From an uncultured Bacilli bacterium (lineage in GTDB: Bacteria > Bacillota_I > Bacilli_A > RF39 > UBA660), in NCBI GenBank assembly GCA_934148535.1, contig CAKPDF010000004.1, positions 59,904-123,903 on the forward strand: a DNA stretch of 64,000 nucleotides. Direction: 5' to 3'. Positions within the stretch are counted from its first letter, which is position 1, and each line of letters starts with the position of its first letter. Under the pieces are notes generated by a model. It was not told the DNA's origin, searched no databases, and was given only the letters and a program-made list of their open reading frames with translations. This document shows, in pieces, positions 35,698 to 45,182 of this stretch. The position numbers and the translations under genes are program-made.

Positions 35698-37353
35698 ATG
35701 ATAGAGTACGCAAATGAAAGAGTAACCAAAAGTTTAAAACAGTATGACATGCTACTAAAAAGTTTAAAATATATACCAAGTAATGAAGAAAAAACTGCAA
35801 TATATTACCAAATGACAAAAATAACAGAGCAGATTCTTGCACTTACTAATGAAGTATATGAAAGACAATATAATAAATTACTTGCAAAGAAAACATTTTT
35901 AATGGCAGAAGAAAAAAATAAATTATTAGAAATAATTAGTTTAATTAACGAAAGAAAGGCTTATATTACAAATCAAATATCAAGTAATAAAGAAATAACT
36001 GCCTTTGATATAACTTTTCCTGAAATATTAGGAGAAGAAGAGTTAGAAAATTATAAAAAGAAAGTAAAAGTTATCGAAAAATATAATAGTAATATAAAGC
36101 AACATTCAACTTTAGTAGAAGAAATACAGGATTTAAATAGTAAAATAGAGCGTGCTAAAACAAAAATAGAAAATAACAAATACTTAAATGTACAACTAGA
36201 AAATAAAATGAAAAAGATATTAGCTAGTGCTTTTGAAAAGCTAAATCTAGAAGAATTAAAAGAAAGAGTAAAAGAAATAGACCTAGCATATACAGAACTA
36301 GGTTACTCTTTAGAAAAAGCAAAAGAGAATGCTAAACAAGCACGTAAAAGTAGTGCTGAAGATATAATTATAGAATGTGATAATATGTTATCTTCAATAA
36401 CATTAGAATATGAAAGATATAAAGAAAAAAAATTAATACTAAAGTTAATGGATATGTATGAAAATGAAGTTAATAATTATGAAGAATTGCTTGCTAAAAG
36501 AGAAGTAATTAACAATATTTTAAGTAATATTGTAAGCAGTGATTTATATCAAATGGTTGGCTCTGAATTAAATAAACAATATAATACCATCAAACTAGAA
36601 CAACAAGATGTATTAACATTAGAAAGTTTAAAAGAAGAAAAAAATAGTAAAAGCAGAATCTTATTTGAAATAGAAGAAGAAAATTCAAGTGAAGAATTTG
36701 AAACTGTATTAAAAGAATTATTGCAAAATGAAAAAAGGCACCAACAACAATTACAAGAAGAAAAAAGAAAAGCAGAAGAGGAAAAGAAAAAACAACAAAG
36801 AATAGCAGAAGAAAAGAAAAGACAAGAAAAATTACAACAACAAAAACTTCTAGAAGAGGAAAGAAATAAAGAAATAGAACAAAGAACAAGACAATTATTA
36901 GAAGAAAAACAAAAATCAATTCTTTCCCCTAAAGATGAATTTAAAATAAAAAAAGAAACAAAAATATCTCCAATGCCTTCAAATCCTAAAACAGAAGTTA
37001 AGTCTAAGAATATGCCAAACATAAACATTGAGAAAATAGTACCTAAGAAAATGGAAACAAGAGTATCAAGATTGGAAGAAAAACAAGATAATTATTCTAA
37101 AATCCCTGTAATTAAGAATAATAATTTAAGTAATCAAAGGCTAGAATCAAAGAAAGTTGAAACACCAAAGGTATCTATGCCATCAAGATCGTTTCCAAAT
37201 TATAAAGATAGTCAAGTAAAATCTGATAAAAGTGAAAATCTATTTCCAGATATTCCAATGAAAGAAGAACAAAATGATAGTTTTTTTGATGATGATGAAA
37301 TAAAAGATTTAAATAAATTTATGGAGTCAGATGATAAAAAAAGTTGGTTTTAA
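35698..37353 (+). CDS. large coiled-coil protein, paralogue A, unknown
   Basis: 551 aa, no signal or membrane segment, no recognised family. About residues 1-335 are alpha-helical segments with coiled-coil character; 340-405 is a very charged Lys/Glu/Gln coil; 410-530 is a disordered Pro/Ser/Lys linker; the last 20 residues are acidic with Phe/Trp (NKFMESDDKKSWF). GAGGTGG precedes the ATG. The folded half is distantly similar to the next gene product: LENKMKKILASAFEK here against LENLLRKKFISAASDK there, and AKREVINNILSN against TKRESISNLLNN. First gene of a three-gene operon. Confidence 0.8.
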   Translation: MIEYANERVTKSLKQYDMLLKSLKYIPSNEEKTAIYYQMTKITEQILALTNEVYERQYNKLLAKKTFLMAEEKNKLLEIISLINERKAYITNQISSNKEITAFDITFPEILGEEELENYKKKVKVIEKYNSNIKQHSTLVEEIQDLNSKIERAKTKIENNKYLNVQLENKMKKILASAFEKLNLEELKERVKEIDLAYTELGYSLEKAKENAKQARKSSAEDIIIECDNMLSSITLEYERYKEKKLILKLMDMYENEVNNYEELLAKREVINNILSNIVSSDLYQMVGSELNKQYNTIKLEQQDVLTLESLKEEKNSKSRILFEIEEENSSEEFETVLKELLQNEKRHQQQLQEEKRKAEEEKKKQQRIAEEKKRQEKLQQQKLLEEERNKEIEQRTRQLLEEKQKSILSPKDEFKIKKETKISPMPSNPKTEVKSKNMPNINIEKIVPKKMETRVSRLEEKQDNYSKIPVIKNNNLSNQRLESKKVETPKVSMPSRSFPNYKDSQVKSDKSENLFPDIPMKEEQNDSFFDDDEIKDLNKFMESDDKKSWF

Positions 37354-37372
37354 ATAAAAAGAGGTGAAAATA

Positions 37373-39175
37373 ATGATACAAAACGAGAATAATGGTAGTA
37401 AAAAAATCAAAGAAAACAAATACAAAATATTAAGAATGAGCCTACTATTAGGTACAGACTCAAATAAAGAAGAAACTATAAACAATTTTGAAGATGCTGC
37501 AAGAGAAATAGATTTTATGAATAATGAAACTTACCTAAACGAATTAGATGGTAAGTTTTATGAGACTAAAACCCTAGAAGAAGAATCAGAAAAATTAGCA
37601 AAATTAGTAGATTATATTGCAGGAAGAATTTCTCAAAGAGAATCATTAATTAGTGATTTTATTAATGTTACTGGAAGAAACCTAACAGGTTTAGGTGAGA
37701 TAAAATATGAAAATAAATTAATAGAGTACCAAGATAGATTAAAATACATTAACGAATATCTTGATAATACTAGAAAAATTTCTGAAGAAAAAGAAGAACT
37801 AGAAAAATTAGAGACAAGATTAAATGAAGAAGAATATCAAAAGAAAGAAAATGAAACTAAAAATGAAGAATTAGAAAATTTATTAAGAAAGAAATTTATT
37901 TCAGCAGCTTCAGACAAGATAGAGGTTGACTCAGTTACTGAAGATGACATAGAAGATAAATTAGCAACTTTAAGACCAATAACAGAAGAAAGTAAAAAAT
38001 CATTAGATATTTTTACAAAATCTTTTGAAACTTTAAAAAATGCTGGTTTAAATTATGAAGATGAAGTAGAATACAGATCTTACGTAGAAGGTGCAAGAGA
38101 TGCTTATTATGAAAATAAAGAAGAAGAATATCTATTAGAATTATATAAACTACTTCTATCTAGCGAAACTGAATATACAAAAATATTTACTAAAAGAGAA
38201 AGTATCAGTAATTTATTAAATAACAGACTTGAATTAAGACAAAACTTACAAGTAAAAGAGTCTGATTGCTTAGAAGGAATATATAATATCCTAGCGCATC
38301 AATCTAAAATTGTCGAAGGACAAAAAGAAAATATTGATAATATTGCTAATATAACTGCTAAAATAAATTATTGTAAAGAAAGAATTAATGAATTAGAAGA
38401 AGATAATGAAAAAGTAGAAATATTATCAATACTAAAAGAATATAACATCATTGATACTTACGAAGAAGAAAAAGAAAATAATGAAGATGAAATAAAACTA
38501 CCAGAAATAGAACAAAGTTCTGAAGAAGAAACAGAATCTGAAACAGATAGCACTATTGATACAAACATTGAAATCCCAGAACCAGTTGTAGAATTACCAC
38601 AACAAGAAGAAACAAAAGAGGAAAATAAAGAAGAAAGTTCTGAAGAAACTAAAGATGAAGAAGATTTAAAATTACCTATAGATAAACCTTATAGAAATAA
38701 TTTTGTTATGGGAAGTCATGAACCATTAGGTCTTAATGTTGATGAATGTGTTGATAAAGCCAAAAATGTTATGAGAAGAGTAGGAAAAATGTTAAAGATA
38801 CTACCAGATGAAGTTGTAAAACCAGAACCAGTTAAAGAAGAAGTTCCTAAAGCACCAGAAGTTAAACAAGAACCAATAATCCCAGAACAAAAAGAAGAAG
38901 TTAAGTCTCCGTTTTTAAATCAAGAAGCCAATGTAACTCCAGCCTCACCATTTTTAAATAATAACGAAGCAGGAGAAATGAAAGATACACCAAAGACTAA
39001 TACTGAAGAAAGTAATGTTAAAAATGTTCTTCCACCAGCAGATAGCTTTTGGAATCAAGTTCCAAAAAGTGATGACGATAGTCAAAAAGAAGAAGAAATT
39101 CCAGTTTCAAATGATGATTTCTTTGCAAATAATATGGATAATTTTGAATTTCCAAATTTAGATGAATTTAAGTAA
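37373..39175 (+). CDS. large coiled-coil protein, paralogue B, unknown
   Basis: 600 aa, same layout as its upstream neighbour: helical segments to about 360, an acidic Glu-rich stretch (365-440), a short patch that may fold (PYRNNFVMGSHEPLGLNVDECVDKA..., about 445-485), a Pro/Glu linker with two SPFLN copies, and an acidic aromatic tail ending FPNLDEFK. ATG 37373 follows AAAAGAGGTG; the GTG at 37364 is in that site. Nineteen bp separate it from paralogue A. The short SPFLN and tail motifs look like docking peptides (inference). Confidence 0.8.
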   Translation: MIQNENNGSKKIKENKYKILRMSLLLGTDSNKEETINNFEDAAREIDFMNNETYLNELDGKFYETKTLEEESEKLAKLVDYIAGRISQRESLISDFINVTGRNLTGLGEIKYENKLIEYQDRLKYINEYLDNTRKISEEKEELEKLETRLNEEEYQKKENETKNEELENLLRKKFISAASDKIEVDSVTEDDIEDKLATLRPITEESKKSLDIFTKSFETLKNAGLNYEDEVEYRSYVEGARDAYYENKEEEYLLELYKLLLSSETEYTKIFTKRESISNLLNNRLELRQNLQVKESDCLEGIYNILAHQSKIVEGQKENIDNIANITAKINYCKERINELEEDNEKVEILSILKEYNIIDTYEEEKENNEDEIKLPEIEQSSEEETESETDSTIDTNIEIPEPVVELPQQEETKEENKEESSEETKDEEDLKLPIDKPYRNNFVMGSHEPLGLNVDECVDKAKNVMRRVGKMLKILPDEVVKPEPVKEEVPKAPEVKQEPIIPEQKEEVKSPFLNQEANVTPASPFLNNNEAGEMKDTPKTNTEESNVKNVLPPADSFWNQVPKSDDDSQKEEEIPVSNDDFFANNMDNFEFPNLDEFK

Positions 39176-39189
39176 AAGGAGATTGTAAT

Positions 39190-39429
39190 ATGACAAAAAT
39201 AGAACCAAAAAAAGTTATAACTTTAGGAACTGGTGAAAAATATTTAGTTATTGCTAGTGCTACTTTAGAAGGAAAAGACTATTACTATATAGCAGAAACA
39301 AATTTAGAAGAAACAGAAATGAAAGAAAATTATAAAATAGTTGAAGCTACATATGAAGATGATAATATTTATCTAGATGAAGTAGTAGGAGAAAATAACT
39401 TAAAAAAAGTTTTACCATTATTTATCTAA
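39190..39429 (+). CDS. small DUF1292-like protein
   Basis: 79 aa, acidic, predicted beta-rich: KKVITLGTGEKYLVIASATLEGKDYYYIAETN...YKIVEATYEDDNIYLDEVVG. The pattern is close to DUF1292 but lacks certainty. AAAAGGAG precedes the ATG 14 bp after paralogue B. Last gene of the operon, closed by a strong terminator. Confidence 0.7.
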   Translation: MTKIEPKKVITLGTGEKYLVIASATLEGKDYYYIAETNLEETEMKENYKIVEATYEDDNIYLDEVVGENNLKKVLPLFI

Positions 39430-39436
39430 TGTATCA

Positions 39437-39470
39437 AAAGTATTTAGGAAAATCTAAATACTTTTTTTGT
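39437..39470 (+). terminator. terminator of the coiled-coil operon
   Basis: Eleven-bp stem AAAGTATTTAG / CTAAATACTTT (39437-39447, 39454-39464), then T-run. Confidence 0.88.
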
Positions 39471-39544
39471 CATAATTTGTATGATTATAAATAAAAATAT
39501 TTGTAATATTATGAGTTATAATATAAATAGAAAAGGAGAGAAAT

Positions 39545-39679
39545 TTGAAAAAAAGAATAAATTTATTGATAACAATAATTTTAGTAATATTTACAATAAT
39601 TATTTCTAACATAGGACAACTATTTTTATCTAATGAACAATTCATAAAAAGAAATTATCAAACAAATTTAAAACAATAA
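39545..39679 (+). CDS. 44-aa membrane peptide with TTG start
   Basis: Starts TTG; AAAAGGAGAG lies 4-5 nt upstream. Sequence: KKR then a hydrophobic helix (INLLITIILVIFTIIIS) and a polar tail ending NLKQ. TATAAT-like sequence lies near 39518, and its own terminator overlaps the stop codon. The site, length and terminator favour a real gene; function unknown. Confidence 0.6.
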   Translation: MKKRINLLITIILVIFTIIISNIGQLFLSNEQFIKRNYQTNLKQ

Positions 39680-39702
39680 ACTAGAATTATTGTTTTTTTC
39701 TT
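39672..39702 (+). terminator. terminator of the 44-aa gene
   Basis: AACAATAA (39672-39679) / TTATTGTT (39687-39694), then T7C. Confidence 0.75.
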
Positions 39703-39748
39703 TTTCATTTGTTATAATTATATTAAAGAATAGAGGGAGAGTGAAATA

Positions 39749-42106
39749 ATGGAACTAGATGAATTAAAAAAAATAGATGCCTATTGGAGAGCAGCAAACT
39801 ACTTATCAGTAGGACAATTATATTTATTAGATAATCCATTACTAAAAAGAAAATTAGAATTATCAGATATAAAACCAAATGTAGTAGGACATTGGGGAAC
39901 AGCACCAGGTCAAAATTTTATTTATGCTCATCTAAATAGGATAATAAAAAAATATGACTTAGATATGATATATATATCAGGTCCAGGACATGGCGGTCAA
40001 GCAATGGTAGCAAATACATATTTAGAAGGAACTTACAGCGAAGTATATCCAAATATAACAGAAGATGAAGAAGGATTAAAAAAATTATTTAAACAATTTT
40101 CATTTCCCGGTGGAATATCTTCTCACGTAGCACCAGAAACACCAGGTTCTATAAATGAAGGTGGTGAACTTGGGTATAGTTTAGCTCATGCCTATGGAGC
40201 GGTATTGGATAATCCAGATTTAATAGCAGCCTGCGTAGTAGGAGATGGAGAAGCAGAAACTGGTCCTTTAGCGGCATCTTGGCATATTAATAAAATAATT
40301 AATCCCCTTACGGATGGAGTGGTATTACCAATACTTCATTTGAATGGATATAAAATAGCAAATCCAACAATATTTGCCAGAATCTCTGATATAGAATTAG
40401 ATAACTTTTTCAGAGGATGTGGATATATGCCATATTATGTAGAAGGGGATAATCCGAAGGTTATGCATACTAGAATGGCAGAAATACTAGATGAAGTAGT
40501 AGAAAAGATCAAAGAAATAAAAAAAGAAGCTAAAGAAAATCCTAATATGCAAAGACCAAAATGGCCTATGATAATCTTTAGAACACCAAAAGGATGGACT
40601 GGGCCTAAAAAAGTAGATGGTAAGCAAATAGAAGGATCCTTTAGAGCACATCAAGTACCAGTAGTAGTAAATGATAAAAACAAAGATAACTTAAAAATAT
40701 TAGAAGACTGGTTAAAAAGCTATCATCCTGAAGAATTATTTGACGAAAACGGAACTTTAATAAAAGAACTAAAAGATTTAGCACCAACAGGTATCAGAAG
40801 AATGGGGGCTAACCCTCACGCCAATGGTGGATTATTATTAAAAGAATTAAATTTACCAGACTTTAGAAAATATGGAATAAAAGTTACAAAACATGGTAGT
40901 ACTGAAGCTCAAGATATGATAGAGTTAGGTAAATATATAAAAGATATAATTAAATTAAATAAAGAAAAAAGAAACTTTAGAATATTTGGCCCAGATGAAA
41001 CAATGTCAAATAGATTAAATTATATCTTTGAAGAAAGTGATAGACAATGGAATGCTTTAACCCTAGATAGTGATGAATACCTAAATTCTGATGGAAGAAT
41101 AATAGATTCAATTTTATCAGAACATATCTGTGAAGGAATGCTAGAAGGATATTTATTAACAGGTAGACATGGATTTTTCAATTCATATGAAGCATTTATA
41201 AGAATAGTAGATTCTATGACATCACAGCACGCTAAATGGTTAAAAGTAACAAAACAATTAGGATGGCGTCAAAAAATAGCATCTCTAAACTATGTACTTT
41301 CATCTCATATTTGGCAACAAGATCATAATGGATATACACATCAAGATCCAGGATTTTTAAATCATCTTGTAACTAAAAAAGCAGATATTACTAGAATTTA
41401 CCTACCACCAGATGCTAACTGTTTATTATCTTGCTTTAATCATTGTATAAAGAGTAGAAATTATATTAATGTAATAGTAGCATCTAAACATCCAAGACCA
41501 CAATGGTTAAGCATGGAAGAAGCTGTAATTCATTGCACTCAAGGAATAGGTATTTGGAAATGGGCTTCAAATGATGAAGATGATGAACCAGATATTGTTA
41601 TGGCTTGTTGCGGAGATACTCCAACTCTAGAGACCTTAGCGGCCACTTCAATATTAAGAAAATATTTTAAAGAAATAAAAATAAGAGTAGTAAATGTAGT
41701 AGACTTAATGAGACTTCAATCGAATACAGAACATCCACACGGCTTAAGTAATCAAGATTATGATATGTTATTTACCACAAATAAACCAATAATATTTGCA
41801 TTCCATGGTTATCCAAACCTAATTCATCAATTAACATATAGAAGAACAAATAAAAATATTCACGTTCATGGATATAAAGAAGAAGGAACAATTACAACTC
41901 CATTTGATATGAGAGTACAAAATGAATTAGATAGATATCATTTAGTAATAGACGCCCTAAAGTATTTGCCACAATTAGGTAATCGTGCCTCATCACTAAA
42001 TCAACAATGCAAAAACAAATTAGTAATGCATAAACAATATATTCAAGAATATGGACGTGATATGCCAGAAGTAACTAATTGGAAATGGGATTTAGATAAT
42101 AAATAA
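39749..42106 (+). CDS. xfp: phosphoketolase (Xfp)
   Basis: 785 aa thiamine-diphosphate enzyme splitting xylulose-5-phosphate (and often fructose-6-phosphate) with phosphate to acetyl-phosphate and a triose or tetrose phosphate. YWRAANYLSVGQLYL opening, GHWGTAPGQNF (about 49-59), ISGPGHGGQA (about 77-86), SHVAPETPGSINEGGELGY (about 127-145) and CVVGDGEAETGP (about 171-182) are the family hallmarks. It points to a heterofermentative-type pathway. Monocistronic; GAGGGAGAG precedes the ATG and a terminator follows. Confidence 0.97.
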   Translation: MELDELKKIDAYWRAANYLSVGQLYLLDNPLLKRKLELSDIKPNVVGHWGTAPGQNFIYAHLNRIIKKYDLDMIYISGPGHGGQAMVANTYLEGTYSEVYPNITEDEEGLKKLFKQFSFPGGISSHVAPETPGSINEGGELGYSLAHAYGAVLDNPDLIAACVVGDGEAETGPLAASWHINKIINPLTDGVVLPILHLNGYKIANPTIFARISDIELDNFFRGCGYMPYYVEGDNPKVMHTRMAEILDEVVEKIKEIKKEAKENPNMQRPKWPMIIFRTPKGWTGPKKVDGKQIEGSFRAHQVPVVVNDKNKDNLKILEDWLKSYHPEELFDENGTLIKELKDLAPTGIRRMGANPHANGGLLLKELNLPDFRKYGIKVTKHGSTEAQDMIELGKYIKDIIKLNKEKRNFRIFGPDETMSNRLNYIFEESDRQWNALTLDSDEYLNSDGRIIDSILSEHICEGMLEGYLLTGRHGFFNSYEAFIRIVDSMTSQHAKWLKVTKQLGWRQKIASLNYVLSSHIWQQDHNGYTHQDPGFLNHLVTKKADITRIYLPPDANCLLSCFNHCIKSRNYINVIVASKHPRPQWLSMEEAVIHCTQGIGIWKWASNDEDDEPDIVMACCGDTPTLETLAATSILRKYFKEIKIRVVNVVDLMRLQSNTEHPHGLSNQDYDMLFTTNKPIIFAFHGYPNLIHQLTYRRTNKNIHVHGYKEEGTITTPFDMRVQNELDRYHLVIDALKYLPQLGNRASSLNQQCKNKLVMHKQYIQEYGRDMPEVTNWKWDLDNK

Positions 42107-42125
42107 TATAAATATATAATAAATT

Positions 42126-42152
42126 AAACAATTATGAAAGTAATTGTTTTTT
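42126..42152 (+). terminator. terminator of xfp
   Basis: AAACAATTA / TAATTGTTT, 9-bp stem, then T. Confidence 0.82.
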
Positions 42153-42178
42153 CGTAAAAATAAAGGAGTATGATTTAT

Positions 42179-42487
42179 ATGAAATTAGTATATAAAAATA
42201 AAGAAATAGAGGTAACTCAAACCCATAATAAAGAAATAATGAAATATAAATTTCCAAAATTACGATATGCAATAATTTTATATGATTGTAATTCTTATAG
42301 TTCAGTAGGTTCAAAACAAAGAGTAGATATAGTATTAGTAGATGACAAATTTAATATAGTAAAAATTCGTTATGCTATGCATGAAAATACTATTCAAACA
42401 GACACTAGAGCAAGTCATACTATAATTTTACCATTAGATACTTTTGATAATTTAGAAATAGGTACAAAGTTTTCACTAAAGTACTAG
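42179..42487 (+). CDS. hypothetical protein, faintly DUF192-like
   Basis: 102 aa cytosolic beta-rich protein. The run RVDIVLVDDKFNIVKIRYAM...ASHTIILPLDTFDNLEIGTKFSL recalls the DUF192/UPF0127 fold (…VxFLDxxxxV…xxxLELPxG…xxxGDxL) but is too weak to assert. ATG 42179 follows AAAGGAG by 10 nt; the ATG at 42170 is one base from the site. Confidence 0.6.
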   Translation: MKLVYKNKEIEVTQTHNKEIMKYKFPKLRYAIILYDCNSYSSVGSKQRVDIVLVDDKFNIVKIRYAMHENTIQTDTRASHTIILPLDTFDNLEIGTKFSLKY

Positions 42488-42530
42488 CGATTATTAAAAT
42501 AAAATGTTAAAATATAATTGGTGTAAGAAA

Positions 42531-43874
42531 ATGAAAAGAAGAAAGAAAAGAAAACTTAAAAGATGGGTAAAACCCTCATTAGGACTACTAATTATAGTTA
42601 TAATCATATTATTATTAATACCTTTTTATAATAAAAAGAAAAATGATAATAACAATCTAAAAAATAACATAAATATGGATAAAGTCATCTCAAATATAGA
42701 AGACAAAATAAATGATCCTAAAATAGATGCTGATTTCTTAAAGTGGGTTAGTAATAACTATAAAGAAAAGTCTTTAGAAAGTTTATCTAAATACTTAGAG
42801 AAAAATGATTATGATAAATCAATATGGCATAAAATAACTAATAATTCATTAGTAGTATTACAAGATTTATATAATGATAATTATACTAAATTAGACAATG
42901 TAAAACAAATTAATGGTATTAAAGATGAGATAACATTAAGTTTTGTAGGAGATGTATCTTTAGCGGATAATTGGTATATAATGCCTAAATATGATGAAAG
43001 AGGCAAAAAAGTATATGGAATATTATCAGATAGTGTTGTAAAAATAATGAATGATAGTGATATAATGATTGCTAATAATGAATTTACAGTAAGTGAAAGA
43101 GGAGAAAAAATGCCAGGTAAATATTATACCTTTAGAGCTTCTCCTAAAAGATTAAGTATTTATGAAGAAATGGGAGTAGACTTAGTAACTCTTGCTAATA
43201 ATCATGTATATGACTTTGGTAAAACAGCATTTTATGATATGTTAGATGCTTTAAAAGAATATAATATTCCTTATATAGGAGCAGGAAAAAATATAGAAGA
43301 AGCTAAAAAGCCATATTATTATATAATAAATGGTTATAAAATAGCCTTCATAAATGCTACTAGAGCAGAAAAGTTAATTTTAACACCTGAAGCAACTGAA
43401 GATGAAGGTGGAGTATTTAGATGTTATGATCCAGAAGCATTTGCAGAAGCAATAAAGCAAGCTAAAGAAGAAAGTGATTATGTTGTAGCTTTAATTCATT
43501 GGGGAAAAGAAGATTCTCATGATTTAGAAGAGGTACAAAAGGAAACATCTAGAACATATATTGATTCGGGAGCAGACATAATAGTAGGAACACATGCTCA
43601 TACATTACAAGGAATAGAATATTATAATAATAAACCAATAATTTATAATTTAGGAGATTTTATTTTTAATAATGAAACTAAAGATACAGGAATATTTCAA
43701 ATAAAAATGACTAAAGATGGAGATCTAAGTTATTACTTTATACCTTGTTTAGAAAAAGATGAATATACTAAAGTATTAGAAGGAGAAGAAAAACAAAGAG
43801 TAATTACTAATATGAATACTTGGTCTATAAATGCTAGTATTAATGAATCAGGAGAGATTAAAGAGGTAAGTTGA
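42531..43874 (+). CDS. CapA family protein (metallophosphatase fold)
   Basis: 447 aa. Lys/Arg-rich N-terminus with one membrane anchor (about 14-34), a helical stalk, then a CapA domain: LSFVGDVSLAD (about 135), NNEF near 178, LANNHVYDFG (about 218-227), IHWGKE (about 323) and VGTHAHTLQG (about 357-366), giving the Asp/Asn/His metal set. In Bacillus CapA takes part in poly-gamma-glutamate export; free-standing members like this are of uncertain role. ATG 42531 follows TTGGTG; an ATG at 42504 precedes the site. Confidence 0.88.
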   Translation: MKRRKKRKLKRWVKPSLGLLIIVIIILLLIPFYNKKKNDNNNLKNNINMDKVISNIEDKINDPKIDADFLKWVSNNYKEKSLESLSKYLEKNDYDKSIWHKITNNSLVVLQDLYNDNYTKLDNVKQINGIKDEITLSFVGDVSLADNWYIMPKYDERGKKVYGILSDSVVKIMNDSDIMIANNEFTVSERGEKMPGKYYTFRASPKRLSIYEEMGVDLVTLANNHVYDFGKTAFYDMLDALKEYNIPYIGAGKNIEEAKKPYYYIINGYKIAFINATRAEKLILTPEATEDEGGVFRCYDPEAFAEAIKQAKEESDYVVALIHWGKEDSHDLEEVQKETSRTYIDSGADIIVGTHAHTLQGIEYYNNKPIIYNLGDFIFNNETKDTGIFQIKMTKDGDLSYYFIPCLEKDEYTKVLEGEEKQRVITNMNTWSINASINESGEIKEVS

Positions 43875-43889
43875 TTATCTCTTTTTTTG
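43860..43889 (+). terminator. terminator of the CapA gene
   Basis: AAAGAGGTAA / TTATCTCTTT (one G-T pair), then T-run; overlaps the stop. Confidence 0.78.
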
Positions 43890-44046
43890 TTTATTCGCCA
43901 TAGTTAATAAAAGTAAAGGCGATACTTCTAATAATGTTAAAATATTACTAAAATAGATTGTTTTATTAATTCTAAATATATAATATTTAAGAATATATAG
44001 TTATATATTGTACTTCCCATAGTTTATAAAACATCTACAATTTAAT

Positions 44047-44075
44047 TTGATTATACTAATTATTTATGATAAAAT
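44047..44075 (+). promoter_or_regulatory. promoter of mrnC-rlmB-sigma operon
   Basis: TTGATT (44047-44052), 17 bp, TAAAAT (44070-44075) in the extended form TATGATAAAAT. The 220-bp gap before it (43890-44046) shows no gene. Confidence 0.75.
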
Positions 44076-44094
44076 ATACCTAGCAGGTGATAAT

Positions 44095-44466
44095 ATGGAT
44101 TTAAATTGTATTAATATTATTTCTTTAGCATATTTAGGAGATGCAGTATATGAAGTATACATAAGAGAAAAACTCTTGAGTCTTGGAAATACTAAAGTAG
44201 AAGAATTACAAAAACAAGCAATTAATTATGTATCAGCAAAATCTCAATGTCGTATATTAAATAACTTATTAGACAATAATATATTAACAAATGAAGAAAT
44301 AGATATAGTAAAAAGAGGAAGAAATTATAAAAGAGCTAGCCATCCTAAAAATACAGATATAATAACATATAAAATGTCAACAGGATTTGAAGCCTTAATA
44401 GGATATTTATATCTAGACAACCAAAAAGAAAGATTAGAAGAAATATTAAAAAATATAGAGGTGTAA
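44095..44466 (+). CDS. mrnC: Mini-ribonuclease III
   Basis: 123 aa. RNase III catalytic domain without dsRNA-binding domain: LAYLGDAVYEVYIREKLL (about 9-26) and ATGFEALIGYLYL-type TGFEALIGYLYL (about 103). It matures 23S rRNA ends in Bacillus. ATG 44095 follows TAGCAGGTGATA. First gene of the conserved mrnC-rlmB-(yacP)-sigH order. Confidence 0.93.
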   Translation: MDLNCINIISLAYLGDAVYEVYIREKLLSLGNTKVEELQKQAINYVSAKSQCRILNNLLDNNILTNEEIDIVKRGRNYKRASHPKNTDIITYKMSTGFEALIGYLYLDNQKERLEEILKNIEV

Positions 44467-44469
44467 ACT

Positions 44470-45180
44470 ATGTATATATATGGAAAAAATGTAGCAAAAG
44501 AAAAATTACAAAGTAACGATAAAATAAATAAAGCCTATGTTAGTAAAAAATTTAAAGATAATGAAATATTAGATCAATTATTTAAAAGAAATATAAGAGT
44601 AAATTTTGTAGACAATATTGTATTAGACAGTAAAGTAGATGGCTTACATCAAGGAATAATATTGGATATTGATGAATTTAAAACTTATGAATTAAATGAA
44701 TTTTTAAATGATTTAAAAACTAATAATAACTATCATACTCTAGTAATGTTAGACCACTTAGAAGATCCCCATAATTTTGGGGCAATAATAAGAACAAGTG
44801 AAGCCCTTGGAGTAGAAGGAATAATTATTCCAAATGATAGAAGTGTAAGTATTACCAGTACTGTAGTAAAAACATCAGCAGGTGCTATAGAAAATATTAA
44901 AATAATTAAAGTACCAAATTTAACTGCAACAATATCAAAATTAAAAGAAAAAAACTATTGGATAGTAGGAACAGATATGAAAGGACAAAACTATAGAGAA
45001 ATTGATTATAATATGAATGTTTGTTTAGTTATAGGTAATGAAGGCAAAGGAATGAGTAAAATAGTAAGAGATAATTGTGACTTCATAGCAAGTATCCCTA
45101 TGACAGGTAAAATAAATAGTTTAAATGCTTCTGTATCTTGTGGAATTATCTTATCACAAATAGTATCAGGGAGGAAATAG
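44470..45180 (+). CDS. rlmB: 23S rRNA (guanosine-2'-O)-methyltransferase RlmB (SpoU family)
   Basis: 236 aa. N-terminal substrate-binding domain (YIYGKNVAKEKL), then the knotted SpoU domain: LDHLEDPHNFGAIIRTSEALG (near 93-113), NLVIGNEGKGMS-type LVIGNEGKGMS (near 183) and IPMTGKINSLNASVSCGI (near 205). Methylates G2251 by family analogy. Three bp after mrnC with GAGGTG before the ATG. Confidence 0.94.
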   Translation: MYIYGKNVAKEKLQSNDKINKAYVSKKFKDNEILDQLFKRNIRVNFVDNIVLDSKVDGLHQGIILDIDEFKTYELNEFLNDLKTNNNYHTLVMLDHLEDPHNFGAIIRTSEALGVEGIIIPNDRSVSITSTVVKTSAGAIENIKIIKVPNLTATISKLKEKNYWIVGTDMKGQNYREIDYNMNVCLVIGNEGKGMSKIVRDNCDFIASIPMTGKINSLNASVSCGIILSQIVSGRK

Positions 45181-45182
45181 AA

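Noticed and set aside
36549..37028. Long open frames on the minus strand (159 and 109 codons) inside the first coiled-coil gene
   Set aside because: They mirror the Glu/Lys/Gln-rich coding of the plus strand, giving Phe/Leu/Ser/Cys-rich nonsense, with no ribosome site.
37364..37372. GTG start for coiled-coil paralogue B (and similar upstream starts for polC, valS, tsaE, mrnC, abiEi)
   Set aside because: In each case the upstream start lies before or within the ribosome binding site that serves the chosen ATG.
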